DNA from: Pseudomonas sp. GM50
GTDB lineage: Bacteria; Pseudomonadota; Gammaproteobacteria; Pseudomonadales; Pseudomonadaceae
DNA: 64,000 nucleotides
NCBI RefSeq assembly: GCF_000282375.1
Contig: NZ_AKJK01000048.1
Coordinates: 1 to 64,000, forward strand
Direction: 5' to 3'
The translations under genes and the position numbers were made by a program. Below the pieces are notes generated by a model. The model searched no databases. It had not been told where the DNA came from and was given only the letters and a program-made list of their open reading frames with translations. This document shows, in pieces, positions 26,211 through 34,294 of this stretch. The stretch's first letter is position 1, and every line of letters starts with the position of its first letter.

Positions 26211-27424
26211 GTGCACAGCCATTGGCCGCCACCCGGGACAGCGCGGAGCTGGCCCGGGCGGTGCGACGTTTTGTCGACGAGCGCATCATCCCGCTGGAGG
26301 CCGAACTGGCGGGGGAGCCCCGGCAGGCCGCCCAGCGTATGGCCGAACTCAGCGCCGAGGCACGGGCGGCCGGGCTTTGGGGCAGTTTTTACCCTCAGGC
26401 CCTCGGCGGGCGTATCACCAGCCTGCGCGACTATCTGGCGGTGGCCGAGCAGGAGGGGCGATCCGAGTACGCCCCGGCCATTTTCGGTGACGATGCCACT
26501 CTGGATCTGTACATGCTCACCCGGCATGCCCGCGAGGACATTCGCCAGCGCTTTCTCGAACCTTTGGCGGCGGGGACGCTGGTCTCCAGTTACGGCATGT
26601 CCGAGCCCGACAGCATCGGCTCGATCCCGGCAACCCTGAACAGCCACGCCGAGTTTGTCGACGGCCAGTGGTTGTTGAGCGGGCGCAAGTGGTTCATCTG
26701 CCGCGCCGAGCGCGCGGGGCTGATCACGGTGATTGCCCGCACCGGCTCCGGCCCGCTGGAAAATGGGCTGTCGATGTTGCTGGTGCCCAGTGATGCGCCG
26801 GGCTTTCGGGTCGAGCGACCGTTGTCGATCCTCGGACGGTTCTCTGGCCAGGGCGAGCTGTCTTTCGACCAGGTGCGGGTCCCGCCCAGCCATGTGTTGG
26901 GGCAACCGGGGCAAGGGCTGGCGCTGATGCAGGAACGCCTGGGGTTGGGGCGGATTTTGCGCTCGGTGCATTGGCTGGGCCTGGCCCAGCGCTGTTTCGA
27001 CCTGATGTGCGCGCGTATCCACTCGGCCCGTGGCCAACAGGCGCGGCTGGCGGATAAACAGCTGGTGCGTCAGCGGGTATTCAAGGTCTATCAGGCCATC
27101 GCCAGCGCCCGCTTGCTGCTGCAGGACGCGGCCGGTAAACACGATGCCGGGGTGGCCAACAGCATCGAGGTCAACATCGCCAAGGTCGCCGCGTCCCAGG
27201 CCTTGAGCGAGGCCGTGGATTCGGCGATCCAGATCATGGGCGCCGAGGGCCTGAGTGAGCTGTCGCCGCTGTCGGGGATTTACCGCACCGCACGCACCAC
27301 GCACATTCTCGACGGCACCGACGATGCGCTGATCAGTGCGGTGGGCCGACAACTGCTGGACAGTTGTGGCGACGCCGGACTGGATTTCGACTGGCCGTCG
27401 GTGACGCAGGGAGCGGGCCGATGA
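26204..27424 (+). CDS. Acyl-CoA dehydrogenase-like flavoprotein
   Basis: A 406-residue member of the acyl-CoA dehydrogenase family. The FAD/substrate region reads LVSSYGMSEPDSIGSIPATL and WLLSGRKWFICRAERAGL. The beta-domain and helical bundle follow (LSFDQVRVPPSHVLGQPGQG, AKVAASQALSEAVDSAIQIM, then GAEGLSEL). Near the C-terminus, HILDGTDD replaces the common YEGT segment, so the usual MCAD-type catalytic glutamate is not evident; some family members place the base elsewhere. It overlaps the ligase by 7 bases. It could make an alpha,beta-unsaturated acyl thioester for the PigD-like enzyme or aromatise a ring, as PigA does. Both are inference. Confidence 0.85.
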   Translation: MLSAQPLAATRDSAELARAVRRFVDERIIPLEAELAGEPRQAAQRMAELSAEARAAGLWGSFYPQALGGRITSLRDYLAVAEQEGRSEYAPAIFGDDATLDLYMLTRHAREDIRQRFLEPLAAGTLVSSYGMSEPDSIGSIPATLNSHAEFVDGQWLLSGRKWFICRAERAGLITVIARTGSGPLENGLSMLLVPSDAPGFRVERPLSILGRFSGQGELSFDQVRVPPSHVLGQPGQGLALMQERLGLGRILRSVHWLGLAQRCFDLMCARIHSARGQQARLADKQLVRQRVFKVYQAIASARLLLQDAAGKHDAGVANSIEVNIAKVAASQALSEAVDSAIQIMGAEGLSELSPLSGIYRTARTTHILDGTDDALISAVGRQLLDSCGDAGLDFDWPSVTQGAGR

Positions 27425-28629
27425 CTGAGCCAAAAGCCCCGCGAGGCTGGTGGCTGCGGGTGGTACTGACCGCAGCTATGGCCTTGCCGATGCTGATCTT
27501 TTACGCCGTCGGCACCCTTGGCCCATTAATCGTCGCCGACCTTGGCGTGCCGACCCATTGGCTGGGTTGGCTGATCACCAGCGCCTTCGGTTTTGCCGCG
27601 CTGTTGTCGTTGTGGGCCGGGCCGCTGGTCAACTGGCTGGGCACCCGGCGGGCCATGGCGATGTTGTTCTGGAGCACGGTGGGCGCCTATGGCTTGCTGG
27701 CCAGCCTGCCGGGATTCGTCGGCGTGGTACTGGCCCTGGCAGCGTGCGGGATTGCCCAGGCGTTGGCCAACCCGGTGACCAATTTGCTGATCGCCGAGCG
27801 TGTCGAACCCCGGCACAAGGCAGCGGTGGTCGGCTTGAAACAATCCGGGGTGCAGGTCTCGGCGCTGTTTGCCGGCTTGTTGCTGCCGACTCTGGCCGTG
27901 ATGTTCGGCTGGCGTATGGCCTTGGCGAGTTTGCTGGTGCCGGCCTTGTTGCTGGCGTTTCTCGGGCCGCGAGTGGCTCGCCGTGAGCACCAAGGCAAAC
28001 CGCTGAGTTTTGCCGTTACCCGTCCCAACGGTCGGCTGGCGCTGTTGATGAGCGTGCAGTTGTGCGTGGGCATCGTGCTTTCGTCGTTCGTGACCTTTCT
28101 CGGGGTGTTCGCCGCGGGGCAGGGGATGCCGGCGACGTTGATCGGCGGCCTGATCGCCGGCTTCGGCGTGATGGGCATTGTGGCGCGGATTTTCCTGACA
28201 CCGTTGGGCGCGCGCATGGTTGATGAGTCCTGGCTGCTGCTGGTGTTATTGCTGCTGTCGAGCCTGGCCTTGTGGCTGACTTCCCTGGCCGTGCCGGGCA
28301 GTCACTGGCCGTTATGGGCCGGGGCTCTGGGCATGGGGCTGACCGCAGTTGCGACCAACGCCATTGCCATGAGCATGGTCCTGCGCGACCCGGGTTTCGG
28401 CAGCCCGGCGCCGGCCGCAGGTTTGCTGTCGGTGGGTTTCTTTGGTGGTTTTGCGCTGGGCCCGCCATTGTTCGGTCTGGTGCAAAACGGGCCTCGGGGG
28501 TTTGCCTATGCCTGGCTGGCGTTGATCGGGGTGTTGCTGGTGGGCTGCCTGCTGAGCCTGTTGTTGTCGCGGGTTCGGCAACGCCACAGAAGCAGCGCAG
28601 TCGAGTCATTCTTGAGGGTGGTCAAATGA
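27421..28629 (+). CDS. MFS transporter (second of the cluster)
   Basis: A 402-residue inner-membrane protein with about 12 hydrophobic spans, beginning WWLRVVLTAAMALPMLIFYA. A loop with LVNWLGTRRAMAMLF fits the MFS motif between TM2 and TM3, and VEPRHKAAVVGLKQSGVQ resembles the central motif of CynX/NarK-like families. The start is ATGA-coupled to the dehydrogenase gene and its end is ATGA-coupled to the GH88-like gene. Having one MFS protein in each half of the cluster suggests one importer and one exporter. Which is which cannot be settled here. Confidence 0.85.
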   Translation: MTEPKAPRGWWLRVVLTAAMALPMLIFYAVGTLGPLIVADLGVPTHWLGWLITSAFGFAALLSLWAGPLVNWLGTRRAMAMLFWSTVGAYGLLASLPGFVGVVLALAACGIAQALANPVTNLLIAERVEPRHKAAVVGLKQSGVQVSALFAGLLLPTLAVMFGWRMALASLLVPALLLAFLGPRVARREHQGKPLSFAVTRPNGRLALLMSVQLCVGIVLSSFVTFLGVFAAGQGMPATLIGGLIAGFGVMGIVARIFLTPLGARMVDESWLLLVLLLLSSLALWLTSLAVPGSHWPLWAGALGMGLTAVATNAIAMSMVLRDPGFGSPAPAAGLLSVGFFGGFALGPPLFGLVQNGPRGFAYAWLALIGVLLVGCLLSLLLSRVRQRHRSSAVESFLRVVK

Positions 28630-29723
28630 GTCACTTCGAAGTCCTGGATCATCCCCTTGAGATCGCTGAAAGTCAGCGCGCCATCAACGCCATCTTCACG
28701 CGACTGGAGCAGATCGATGCCGCTTGTGGCCAGGCCTTTCCCCTGTACTGCACGCAGGACAGCGGGGTATGGAAGGTTTCTGCCAGCGGCTCCTGGCTGG
28801 GTGGGTTCTGGGCCGGGTTGTGGTGGCTGCGAGCCCATTGCCGTCGGCGTCAGGAATATCTGCAACAGGCGCGGCGCATCGCCGAGCGGTTGCGGGACAA
28901 GCTCGATAGCGATACCCATCATCGCAGCCTGATTTTCTGGTACGGCGCCGGGTTGGGCGCACGCCTGTTGGCCGATCCCCAGGCCGAGGAACTGGCAGAT
29001 GAGGCGGTGCAGCGTCTGACCCAGGCGTTCGATCCGGTGCTGGGCTGCATCCCCCTCGGCCGCGAAATGGGTGGCGGTGAACACGGTGACAGCTGTTTGA
29101 GCATCGATCCGCTGGCCGCGACCCTGCAGCTGTTTGCCCTGAATGCCGAACCACGACTGCTGGGACTGGGCCGCCAACAGTTGCAAACATCCTTCCGTGC
29201 CTGCGCCGGCGCGCACGGTACCTGGAGCAGCCATGCGCGTTTTGATCAGGGGCAATGGCAGGCTGGCGATGATCTGGGCAATTGGTCTCGGGGTCAGGCC
29301 TGGGCCATGCTCGGCCTGGGCACGGGCGCCTGCTTGTACGGTGCGCCGTTCAGCAGCGACGCCGAAAGGGCAAGCCAGTACTGGCTGCGCAGTCGAGGTG
29401 TGTGCGTCCCGCTCAATCGCCTGGATCAGCCCCAGGGACTGAACGACCCGTGCGCCGCGGCGATGACGGCCTTGGCCCTGCTAGGGCAGGCGGCGGGTGT
29501 TGTCGAGGTTGAAGGTGCCGTCGAGGCTGAGGTGCTGTGGCAACAGGCGGGCCAGTTACTGGCGGCGATCGTGCGCAGCGCCGACTTCAAAAATGGGCGC
29601 TTTATCGGCCATTGCTATCGCACCACGACGGTGGAGCAGAAGGTCGAATCGGCCTGCGGCAGCTTCTTTCTGTTGGCGGCGCTGCTGGCCTGGACCGGGG
29701 AGATCGATCCGCGCTGGATCTGA
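28626..29723 (+). CDS. GH88/GH105-like (alpha/alpha)6-barrel protein
   Basis: A 365-residue protein resembling unsaturated glucuronyl hydrolases. SASGSWLGGFWAGLWWLRAH matches the N-terminal barrel start, HGDSCLSIDPLAATLQLF the central region with a candidate acid residue, and GNWSRGQAWAMLGLG the family's strongly conserved W(A/S)RGQAW motif. It lacks a signal peptide. The start overlaps the MFS stop as ATGA, so it is the last gene of the sulfur-relay operon. A sugar hydrolase is unexpected in such a cluster. It may remove a sugar-like cap or may have changed activity. The stop is 9 bases from the convergent LacI-type gene. Confidence 0.8.
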   Translation: MSHFEVLDHPLEIAESQRAINAIFTRLEQIDAACGQAFPLYCTQDSGVWKVSASGSWLGGFWAGLWWLRAHCRRRQEYLQQARRIAERLRDKLDSDTHHRSLIFWYGAGLGARLLADPQAEELADEAVQRLTQAFDPVLGCIPLGREMGGGEHGDSCLSIDPLAATLQLFALNAEPRLLGLGRQQLQTSFRACAGAHGTWSSHARFDQGQWQAGDDLGNWSRGQAWAMLGLGTGACLYGAPFSSDAERASQYWLRSRGVCVPLNRLDQPQGLNDPCAAAMTALALLGQAAGVVEVEGAVEAEVLWQQAGQLLAAIVRSADFKNGRFIGHCYRTTTVEQKVESACGSFFLLAALLAWTGEIDPRWI

Positions 29724-29732
29724 GCAGAGCCT

Positions 29733-30725
29733 TCATAGCGACGCCCTGACCACCAATGGACAATCAACCGGCTGGGCTCCCTCTACCTCAAGGGCTTCGA
29801 TCAAGTGCCGGGCCGCATTGCGACCGATCTCGTAGTACGGCAATTGCACGGTGGTCAGCGGCGGGATGAACAGTTCAGCGATACCGATCATGTTGTCGTA
29901 GCCGAGCACCGCGACGTCGCCGGGAATTTTCAGGCCACGGCCCAACAACAGCTGATAAGCACAAAAGGCAATACGGTCGTTGCCACAAATCAGAATGTCG
30001 AATTCCGGGCGACCTTCAATAATGTGCCTGTCGAGGATGGCTGCGGTTTCACCATAGGCGTCATGATCGGAAAGGTCGTATTGCAGGAGTGCGTCAGGCG
30101 CAAGGCCAAATGCCTGACAGGCTCGCTGCAGGCCTTTTTGCCGCAGCTCCCAGGCCAGACTCTGTTTGGGCAGATTGATGCACAGAGGGCGCCGATAGCC
30201 CTGGCTCAACGCGTGATGTACGGCGCGATACTGCCCGGTTTCGTCGTCTGGCACATAACTCACCAGGCGACTGTCATCCGCCAGGCAATTGGCGAGTACC
30301 AGGGGTTTGCTCTTCAAACGCTCGGGAATGCACACCTGGCGAAACCCCATGGCGCTGAAGATCAACCCGTCGGGACGGTGCGACAACATCAGGTCGATGT
30401 TCTGATCGGTGGGCGGGTTGCTCAACAGGTTAAGGATGAACACATTCCAACCCGCCTGCTGCGCGGTCTGTTCGATGGACAGCAGCAACTCGACCGCGAA
30501 CGGTGTGGTCGCGGTGTCCAGCGCGAACACACCGATGGTCCGCGACTGGAGGTTGTCGCCGCGCATCTTGCGCGCCGACAGGCTCGGTACGAATTGCAGT
30601 TCATCAATGGCGCGACGCACCCGCTGAAGGGTTTCGGGGCTCAGTTTTTCCGGGTTGTTGAGCGCGCGAGAAACCGTCATCAGGGACACGCCGGCCAGTT
30701 GTGCAACGTCTTTCACTGAAGTCAT
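29733..30725 (-). CDS. scrR: LacI-family repressor of the sucrose locus
   Basis: A 330-residue LacI/GalR regulator. The N-terminal helix-turn-helix (TSVKDVAQLAGVSLMTVSRA) is followed by the hinge helix region LSARKMRGD. The periplasmic-binding-like effector domain ends in the usual form: RPEFDILICGNDRIAF, ALGYDNMIGI-like AVLGYDNMIGIAEL and PPLTTVQLPYYEIGRNAA. It is the last gene in the leftward scr cluster, 75 bases after the GH32 gene. The perfect palindrome GTTAACGTTAAC in the promoter of the binding-protein gene (36580-36591) is its likely operator. The effector is probably sucrose or a product of it. Confidence 0.87.
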   Translation of the reverse strand: MTSVKDVAQLAGVSLMTVSRALNNPEKLSPETLQRVRRAIDELQFVPSLSARKMRGDNLQSRTIGVFALDTATTPFAVELLLSIEQTAQQAGWNVFILNLLSNPPTDQNIDLMLSHRPDGLIFSAMGFRQVCIPERLKSKPLVLANCLADDSRLVSYVPDDETGQYRAVHHALSQGYRRPLCINLPKQSLAWELRQKGLQRACQAFGLAPDALLQYDLSDHDAYGETAAILDRHIIEGRPEFDILICGNDRIAFCAYQLLLGRGLKIPGDVAVLGYDNMIGIAELFIPPLTTVQLPYYEIGRNAARHLIEALEVEGAQPVDCPLVVRASL

Positions 30726-30800
30726 GCGAGGCGAGGCCGGTCAGGTTGACGCAGAATCATGACACAGGCCCCGGGCTTCTCGCGACTCGAATGACGCTGC

Positions 30801-32303
30801 TCATAGCCATCCCGAGGCCAGAGGCCATGCCTTGGGAATGCAGACACGCCCGCCACTTCCGCTGGCCAGCAGCTTCACGCCCAGGCTGTCGGGCCGCGGA
30901 TAGAGGCGACTGCTGAGGCTGAAGCGCCCGTTTTCGTCGAACACCTCGATGGACGAGCGATCGAGGAACACCCGCAGTTCCAGTTGCCCTTGTGTCGGGT
31001 CTATCGCCACGCTGCGCTGGCCGGTGACTTGAGCACCCGAGCGGCTACGGTCAAGCACCAGGCGCTGCAGCGCAGCATCGTAGTAAAGCAGGGTTTCTTC
31101 ATGACCATCATCGCTGCAACGCAAGGCGATTCCGAGGTGGCCGTCGGTGCAGCCGAGCAGATCCAGATGCACATGGATTTCGAGCATATCGCCATTCACT
31201 TCCGGCACCCACCGGGTTCCCGACTCTCCCCACCAGAGCGTGCCCGGCAATGGCGCCTGGCGCAGAGCGGTGAGCTCCCGTGCCGGATACACGCAAAGGC
31301 GATCGGCGCACAGTTCAAGTTCGCGTGGCACACCGAGCATGCCACACCAGTGATGGGCCTGGCTCGGCATCGGGCTTTCCCACATGTCGAGCCATGCCCA
31401 CACAAGACGCCGGCCATCGGCGGCCAGTAGCGTTTGCGCGGCATAGAAGTCGTGGCCGTTATCCAGCTCGATAAAAGGCCCGCCGGTGAAGTGCCATTCG
31501 CTGTCGAGTCGACCCACTCGATAACCGGTCTGGTACTTGTTAAGTCGTTCGTACCCCTGGGGTTGCATGCCTTGAGGGGAGTACAGCAGCACATCGCGCC
31601 CGTTCAGCCGGAACAGATCCGGGCACTCCCACATATAGCCATCGCCCTCGCTGCCGCTAGACACATAGTCGAGGAACTCCCAGGTGTGCAGATCGGTGGA
31701 ACGGTACAGCGGCAGCAGCGGTTTATCGCCCAGGCGTGCGCCGGCAATCAGATACCAACAGTCATCCTCCTGCCAGACCTTGGGGTCGCGAAAGTGCATG
31801 ATCGTGTCTTGCGGCGCGGTCTCGATGACGGCGCCATGCTTGACGAACCGGATGCCGTCGGTGCTGGTGGCCAGGCACTGGACTTGACGGATCGAGCGCT
31901 CGTCACCCACTTCTCCCAGCCAGGTGTGCCCGGTATAGATCAGCGCCAGGGTATCGCCACACACCACCGCGCTACCGGAAAAACAACCGTCACGGTCGAA
32001 GTCATCGCCGGGCGCCAGTGCAATGGGCAGATGCTGCCAATGGACCAGATCGGCACTCTTGGCATGCCCCCAATACATCGGGCCCCATTTCGCTTCGAAA
32101 GGGTAGTGCTGATAGAAAACGTGGTATTCGCCACGAAAGTACACCACCCCGTTTGGGTCGTTCATCCAGCCCGCCGCAGGGGCAAGATGATAACCGGGTT
32201 GGTAATCGTGGATGACGCGAGACAGGCCATCATTCAGCGCTTGCTGCGCAAGTTCAAGGGTAGCGGACATCGGATCGTTCATGGAATTCAAAGCCAAGGT
32301 CAT
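30801..32303 (-). CDS. GH32 sucrose hydrolase / beta-fructosidase
   Basis: A 500-residue glycoside hydrolase family 32 enzyme, expected to split sucrose (or a related fructoside) into glucose and fructose in the cytoplasm; no signal peptide is seen. Catalytic motifs: WMNDPNG with nucleophile D49, FRDPKVW for the transition-state aspartate, and WECPDLF for the acid/base glutamate. The C-terminal beta-sandwich includes LELRVFLDRSSIEVFDENGR. ATG 32303 overlaps the ABC ATPase stop as ATGA, showing translational coupling. Because the uptake system is an ABC importer and not a PTS, the substrate is probably unphosphorylated sucrose. Confidence 0.92.
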   Translation of the reverse strand: MTLALNSMNDPMSATLELAQQALNDGLSRVIHDYQPGYHLAPAAGWMNDPNGVVYFRGEYHVFYQHYPFEAKWGPMYWGHAKSADLVHWQHLPIALAPGDDFDRDGCFSGSAVVCGDTLALIYTGHTWLGEVGDERSIRQVQCLATSTDGIRFVKHGAVIETAPQDTIMHFRDPKVWQEDDCWYLIAGARLGDKPLLPLYRSTDLHTWEFLDYVSSGSEGDGYMWECPDLFRLNGRDVLLYSPQGMQPQGYERLNKYQTGYRVGRLDSEWHFTGGPFIELDNGHDFYAAQTLLAADGRRLVWAWLDMWESPMPSQAHHWCGMLGVPRELELCADRLCVYPARELTALRQAPLPGTLWWGESGTRWVPEVNGDMLEIHVHLDLLGCTDGHLGIALRCSDDGHEETLLYYDAALQRLVLDRSRSGAQVTGQRSVAIDPTQGQLELRVFLDRSSIEVFDENGRFSLSSRLYPRPDSLGVKLLASGSGGRVCIPKAWPLASGWL

Positions 32304-33424
32304 AGGGCTGCTTCTCGTACCGAGTGCAGCAGGACGCCGTGCGGGTAGCGTTTCAAGGCTGTGCCGTCGGCGTCGAACAGGTGCAGGTTGCCGGGGTCCA
32401 GCTGCAACTCGACCTGATCGCCCACTCGCCATCCGGCGTTGACTTCACAACGACAGATCAGTGGTTCGTCCTGACCGGTATCGAGGTGCACATAGGTTTC
32501 GCTGCCCAGATACTCGACCCCGGTGACGACGACGCCGGCGGTTCCATCCGCTGCCTTGAGCGACACGTGTTCCGGGCGGATTCCCAGGCTCAGTTGAGCG
32601 TCCGCCGCCAGGTTCGAGCTGTCGAAGGGCAGGGAGCTCATCCCCAATACGGGGGTATGAACCAGGCTGGTTTTACCTGGCGCATGCAGGCGCGCCGCCA
32701 GAAAATTCATTCTGGGCGAACCGAGGAAACCGGCGACAAAGCGACTGGCCGGGCGTTCATAGAGTTCGCGCGGTGAGCCGACCTGCTCGACGCGACCGCC
32801 ATTGAGCACGACAATTTTGTCGGCCAGGGTCATCGCTTCAACCTGATCGTGGGTGACATAGATCATGGTCGAGCCCAGCCGATCATGCAGCCGGGCGATT
32901 TCGTTGCGCATCTGCACCCGCAAGGACGCATCCAGGTTGGACAGCGGCTCATCGAACAACAGAATGTCCGGTTCCCGCGCCATGGCTCTGCCCATGGCCA
33001 CACGCTGACGCTGCCCACCGGACAGTTCCTTTGGCTTGCGTTGCAGCAGTTTGTCCAATTGCAGGATTTGCGCGGTTTTCAGCACGCGCTCGCGCAGGCT
33101 GGTCTTTTCCGTCTTGGCCAGTTTGAGGCCAAAACTGATGTTGTCGTAGACGCTCATGTGCGGGTACAGCGCATAAGACTGAAACACCATGCCGACGCCA
33201 CGCTCGCGCGGCTCCAGGTCGTTGACCCGACGCCCGTCGATCAGCAGGTCGCCGCCGCAGATCGAATCCAGTCCGGCGATCAGTCGTAGCAGGGTCGACT
33301 TTCCGCAGCCCGAAGGGCCGACGAACACCACGAATTCACCCGCCGCGATTTCCAGGCTGACGTCGCGAAGAATCCGCGCGCCGCCCAATTGTTTGTTCAC
33401 GTTGTCCAGTTTCAATTTGATCAC
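32300..33424 (-). CDS. ABC importer ATPase, MalK/UgpC family
   Basis: A 374-residue ATPase energising sugar uptake. Motifs: Walker A GPSGCGKSTLLRLIAG, Q-loop region GMVFQSYALYPHMSV, signature LSGGQRQRVAMGRAMA, Walker B DILLFDEPLSNLDASLR and the switch histidine in YVTHDQVEAMTLADKI. The C-terminal TOBE/OB regulatory domain (about 240-374) is typical of CUT1 sugar importers. The start codon is GTG with AAGGA 8-9 bases upstream. It follows the second permease by 27 bases and overlaps the GH32 gene. Confidence 0.94.
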   Translation of the reverse strand: MIKLKLDNVNKQLGGARILRDVSLEIAAGEFVVFVGPSGCGKSTLLRLIAGLDSICGGDLLIDGRRVNDLEPRERGVGMVFQSYALYPHMSVYDNISFGLKLAKTEKTSLRERVLKTAQILQLDKLLQRKPKELSGGQRQRVAMGRAMAREPDILLFDEPLSNLDASLRVQMRNEIARLHDRLGSTMIYVTHDQVEAMTLADKIVVLNGGRVEQVGSPRELYERPASRFVAGFLGSPRMNFLAARLHAPGKTSLVHTPVLGMSSLPFDSSNLAADAQLSLGIRPEHVSLKAADGTAGVVVTGVEYLGSETYVHLDTGQDEPLICRCEVNAGWRVGDQVELQLDPGNLHLFDADGTALKRYPHGVLLHSVREAAL

Positions 33425-33451
33425 GATGCTGTTCCTTGTCTTTGTTGGGCA

Positions 33452-34294
33452 TCAACCCTTTAACGCGCCGGCAGTGAGACCGGAAACGATTCGGCGCTGG
33501 AAGATCAGCACCAGAATCACCAGTGGGACGGTGACCAGCACCGAGGCGGCCATCAACAACCCCCAAGGCAACTCATGAGGGCTGCCGCCGGAAATCAAGG
33601 CGATGGCGACCGGCACCGTGCGTTGGGTGTCGGTGAGGGTGAAGGTCAGGGCAAACAGGAACTCGTTCCACGCGGCGATAAAGGCCAATAAGCCAGTGGT
33701 GACCAGTGCGGGCCAGAGCAGCGGCAACAGCACTCGGGTCAGCGTGACCCAGGGCGACGCGCCATCCATGATTGCCGCTTCTTCCAGTTCATGGGGCAGC
33801 TGCCCCATGAACGTGGTCAGCACCCAGACGGTGAAGGGCAGGGTGAAAATCGTGTAGCTCAGGATCAATGCCCAGGAGGTGTTGTACAGACCGAGGGCGC
33901 GGATCACTTCGAACAACCCCGACAGCACCGCGACCTGGGGAAACATCGACACGCCAAGGACCATCATCAAGACCGTGCCACGCCCACGAAACTTCACCCG
34001 GCCCAAGGCATAGGCGGCGGTCAGGCTGAGGAACAGCGCCAGTGTCACCACGCACAGCGCAACCACCAGAGAGTTGCCGATAGCCCGCAGGAATGAGGCT
34101 TGATGGAGCACCGCCGCGTAATTGGAGAAGTCGGGGTTATCGATCCAGTAGCTCACCTCGAACAGGGCGCTGGACGGCTTCAGCGACGTCACGATGGCGT
34201 AGTAGAAAGGGAAGACCGCATACAGCAGCAGAACCCCGATCAGGCACCAGAATCCGAGACGCAACAGCGATTTTTTCAGTAGGCGCAGGTTCAT
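33452..34294 (-). CDS. ABC sugar importer permease (MalG-like)
   Basis: A 280-residue inner-membrane permease with six predicted spans, beginning FWCLIGVLLLYAVFPFYYAI. The EAA-loop that contacts the ATPase is ELEEAAIMDGASPWVTLTRV, matching EAAxxDGAsxxxxxxxixLP. The frame runs upstream to 34699 but that part overlaps the first permease in another frame. ATG 34294 is coupled to that gene's stop as ATGA, with GGAGG upstream. Its CUT1 partners are the permease at 34291-35253, the ATPase and the binding protein. Confidence 0.94.
   Translation of the reverse strand: MNLRLLKKSLLRLGFWCLIGVLLLYAVFPFYYAIVTSLKPSSALFEVSYWIDNPDFSNYAAVLHQASFLRAIGNSLVVALCVVTLALFLSLTAAYALGRVKFRGRGTVLMMVLGVSMFPQVAVLSGLFEVIRALGLYNTSWALILSYTIFTLPFTVWVLTTFMGQLPHELEEAAIMDGASPWVTLTRVLLPLLWPALVTTGLLAFIAAWNEFLFALTFTLTDTQRTVPVAIALISGGSPHELPWGLLMAASVLVTVPLVILVLIFQRRIVSGLTAGALKG

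Noticed and set aside
10043..29723. Thioquinolobactin or PDTC cluster
   Set aside because: The sulfur-relay trio is shared, but no kynurenine-pathway genes or dipicolinate-type enzymes are present, and PigD/PigE-like genes do not belong to the thioquinolobactin pathway as I know it. A distant relation remains possible.
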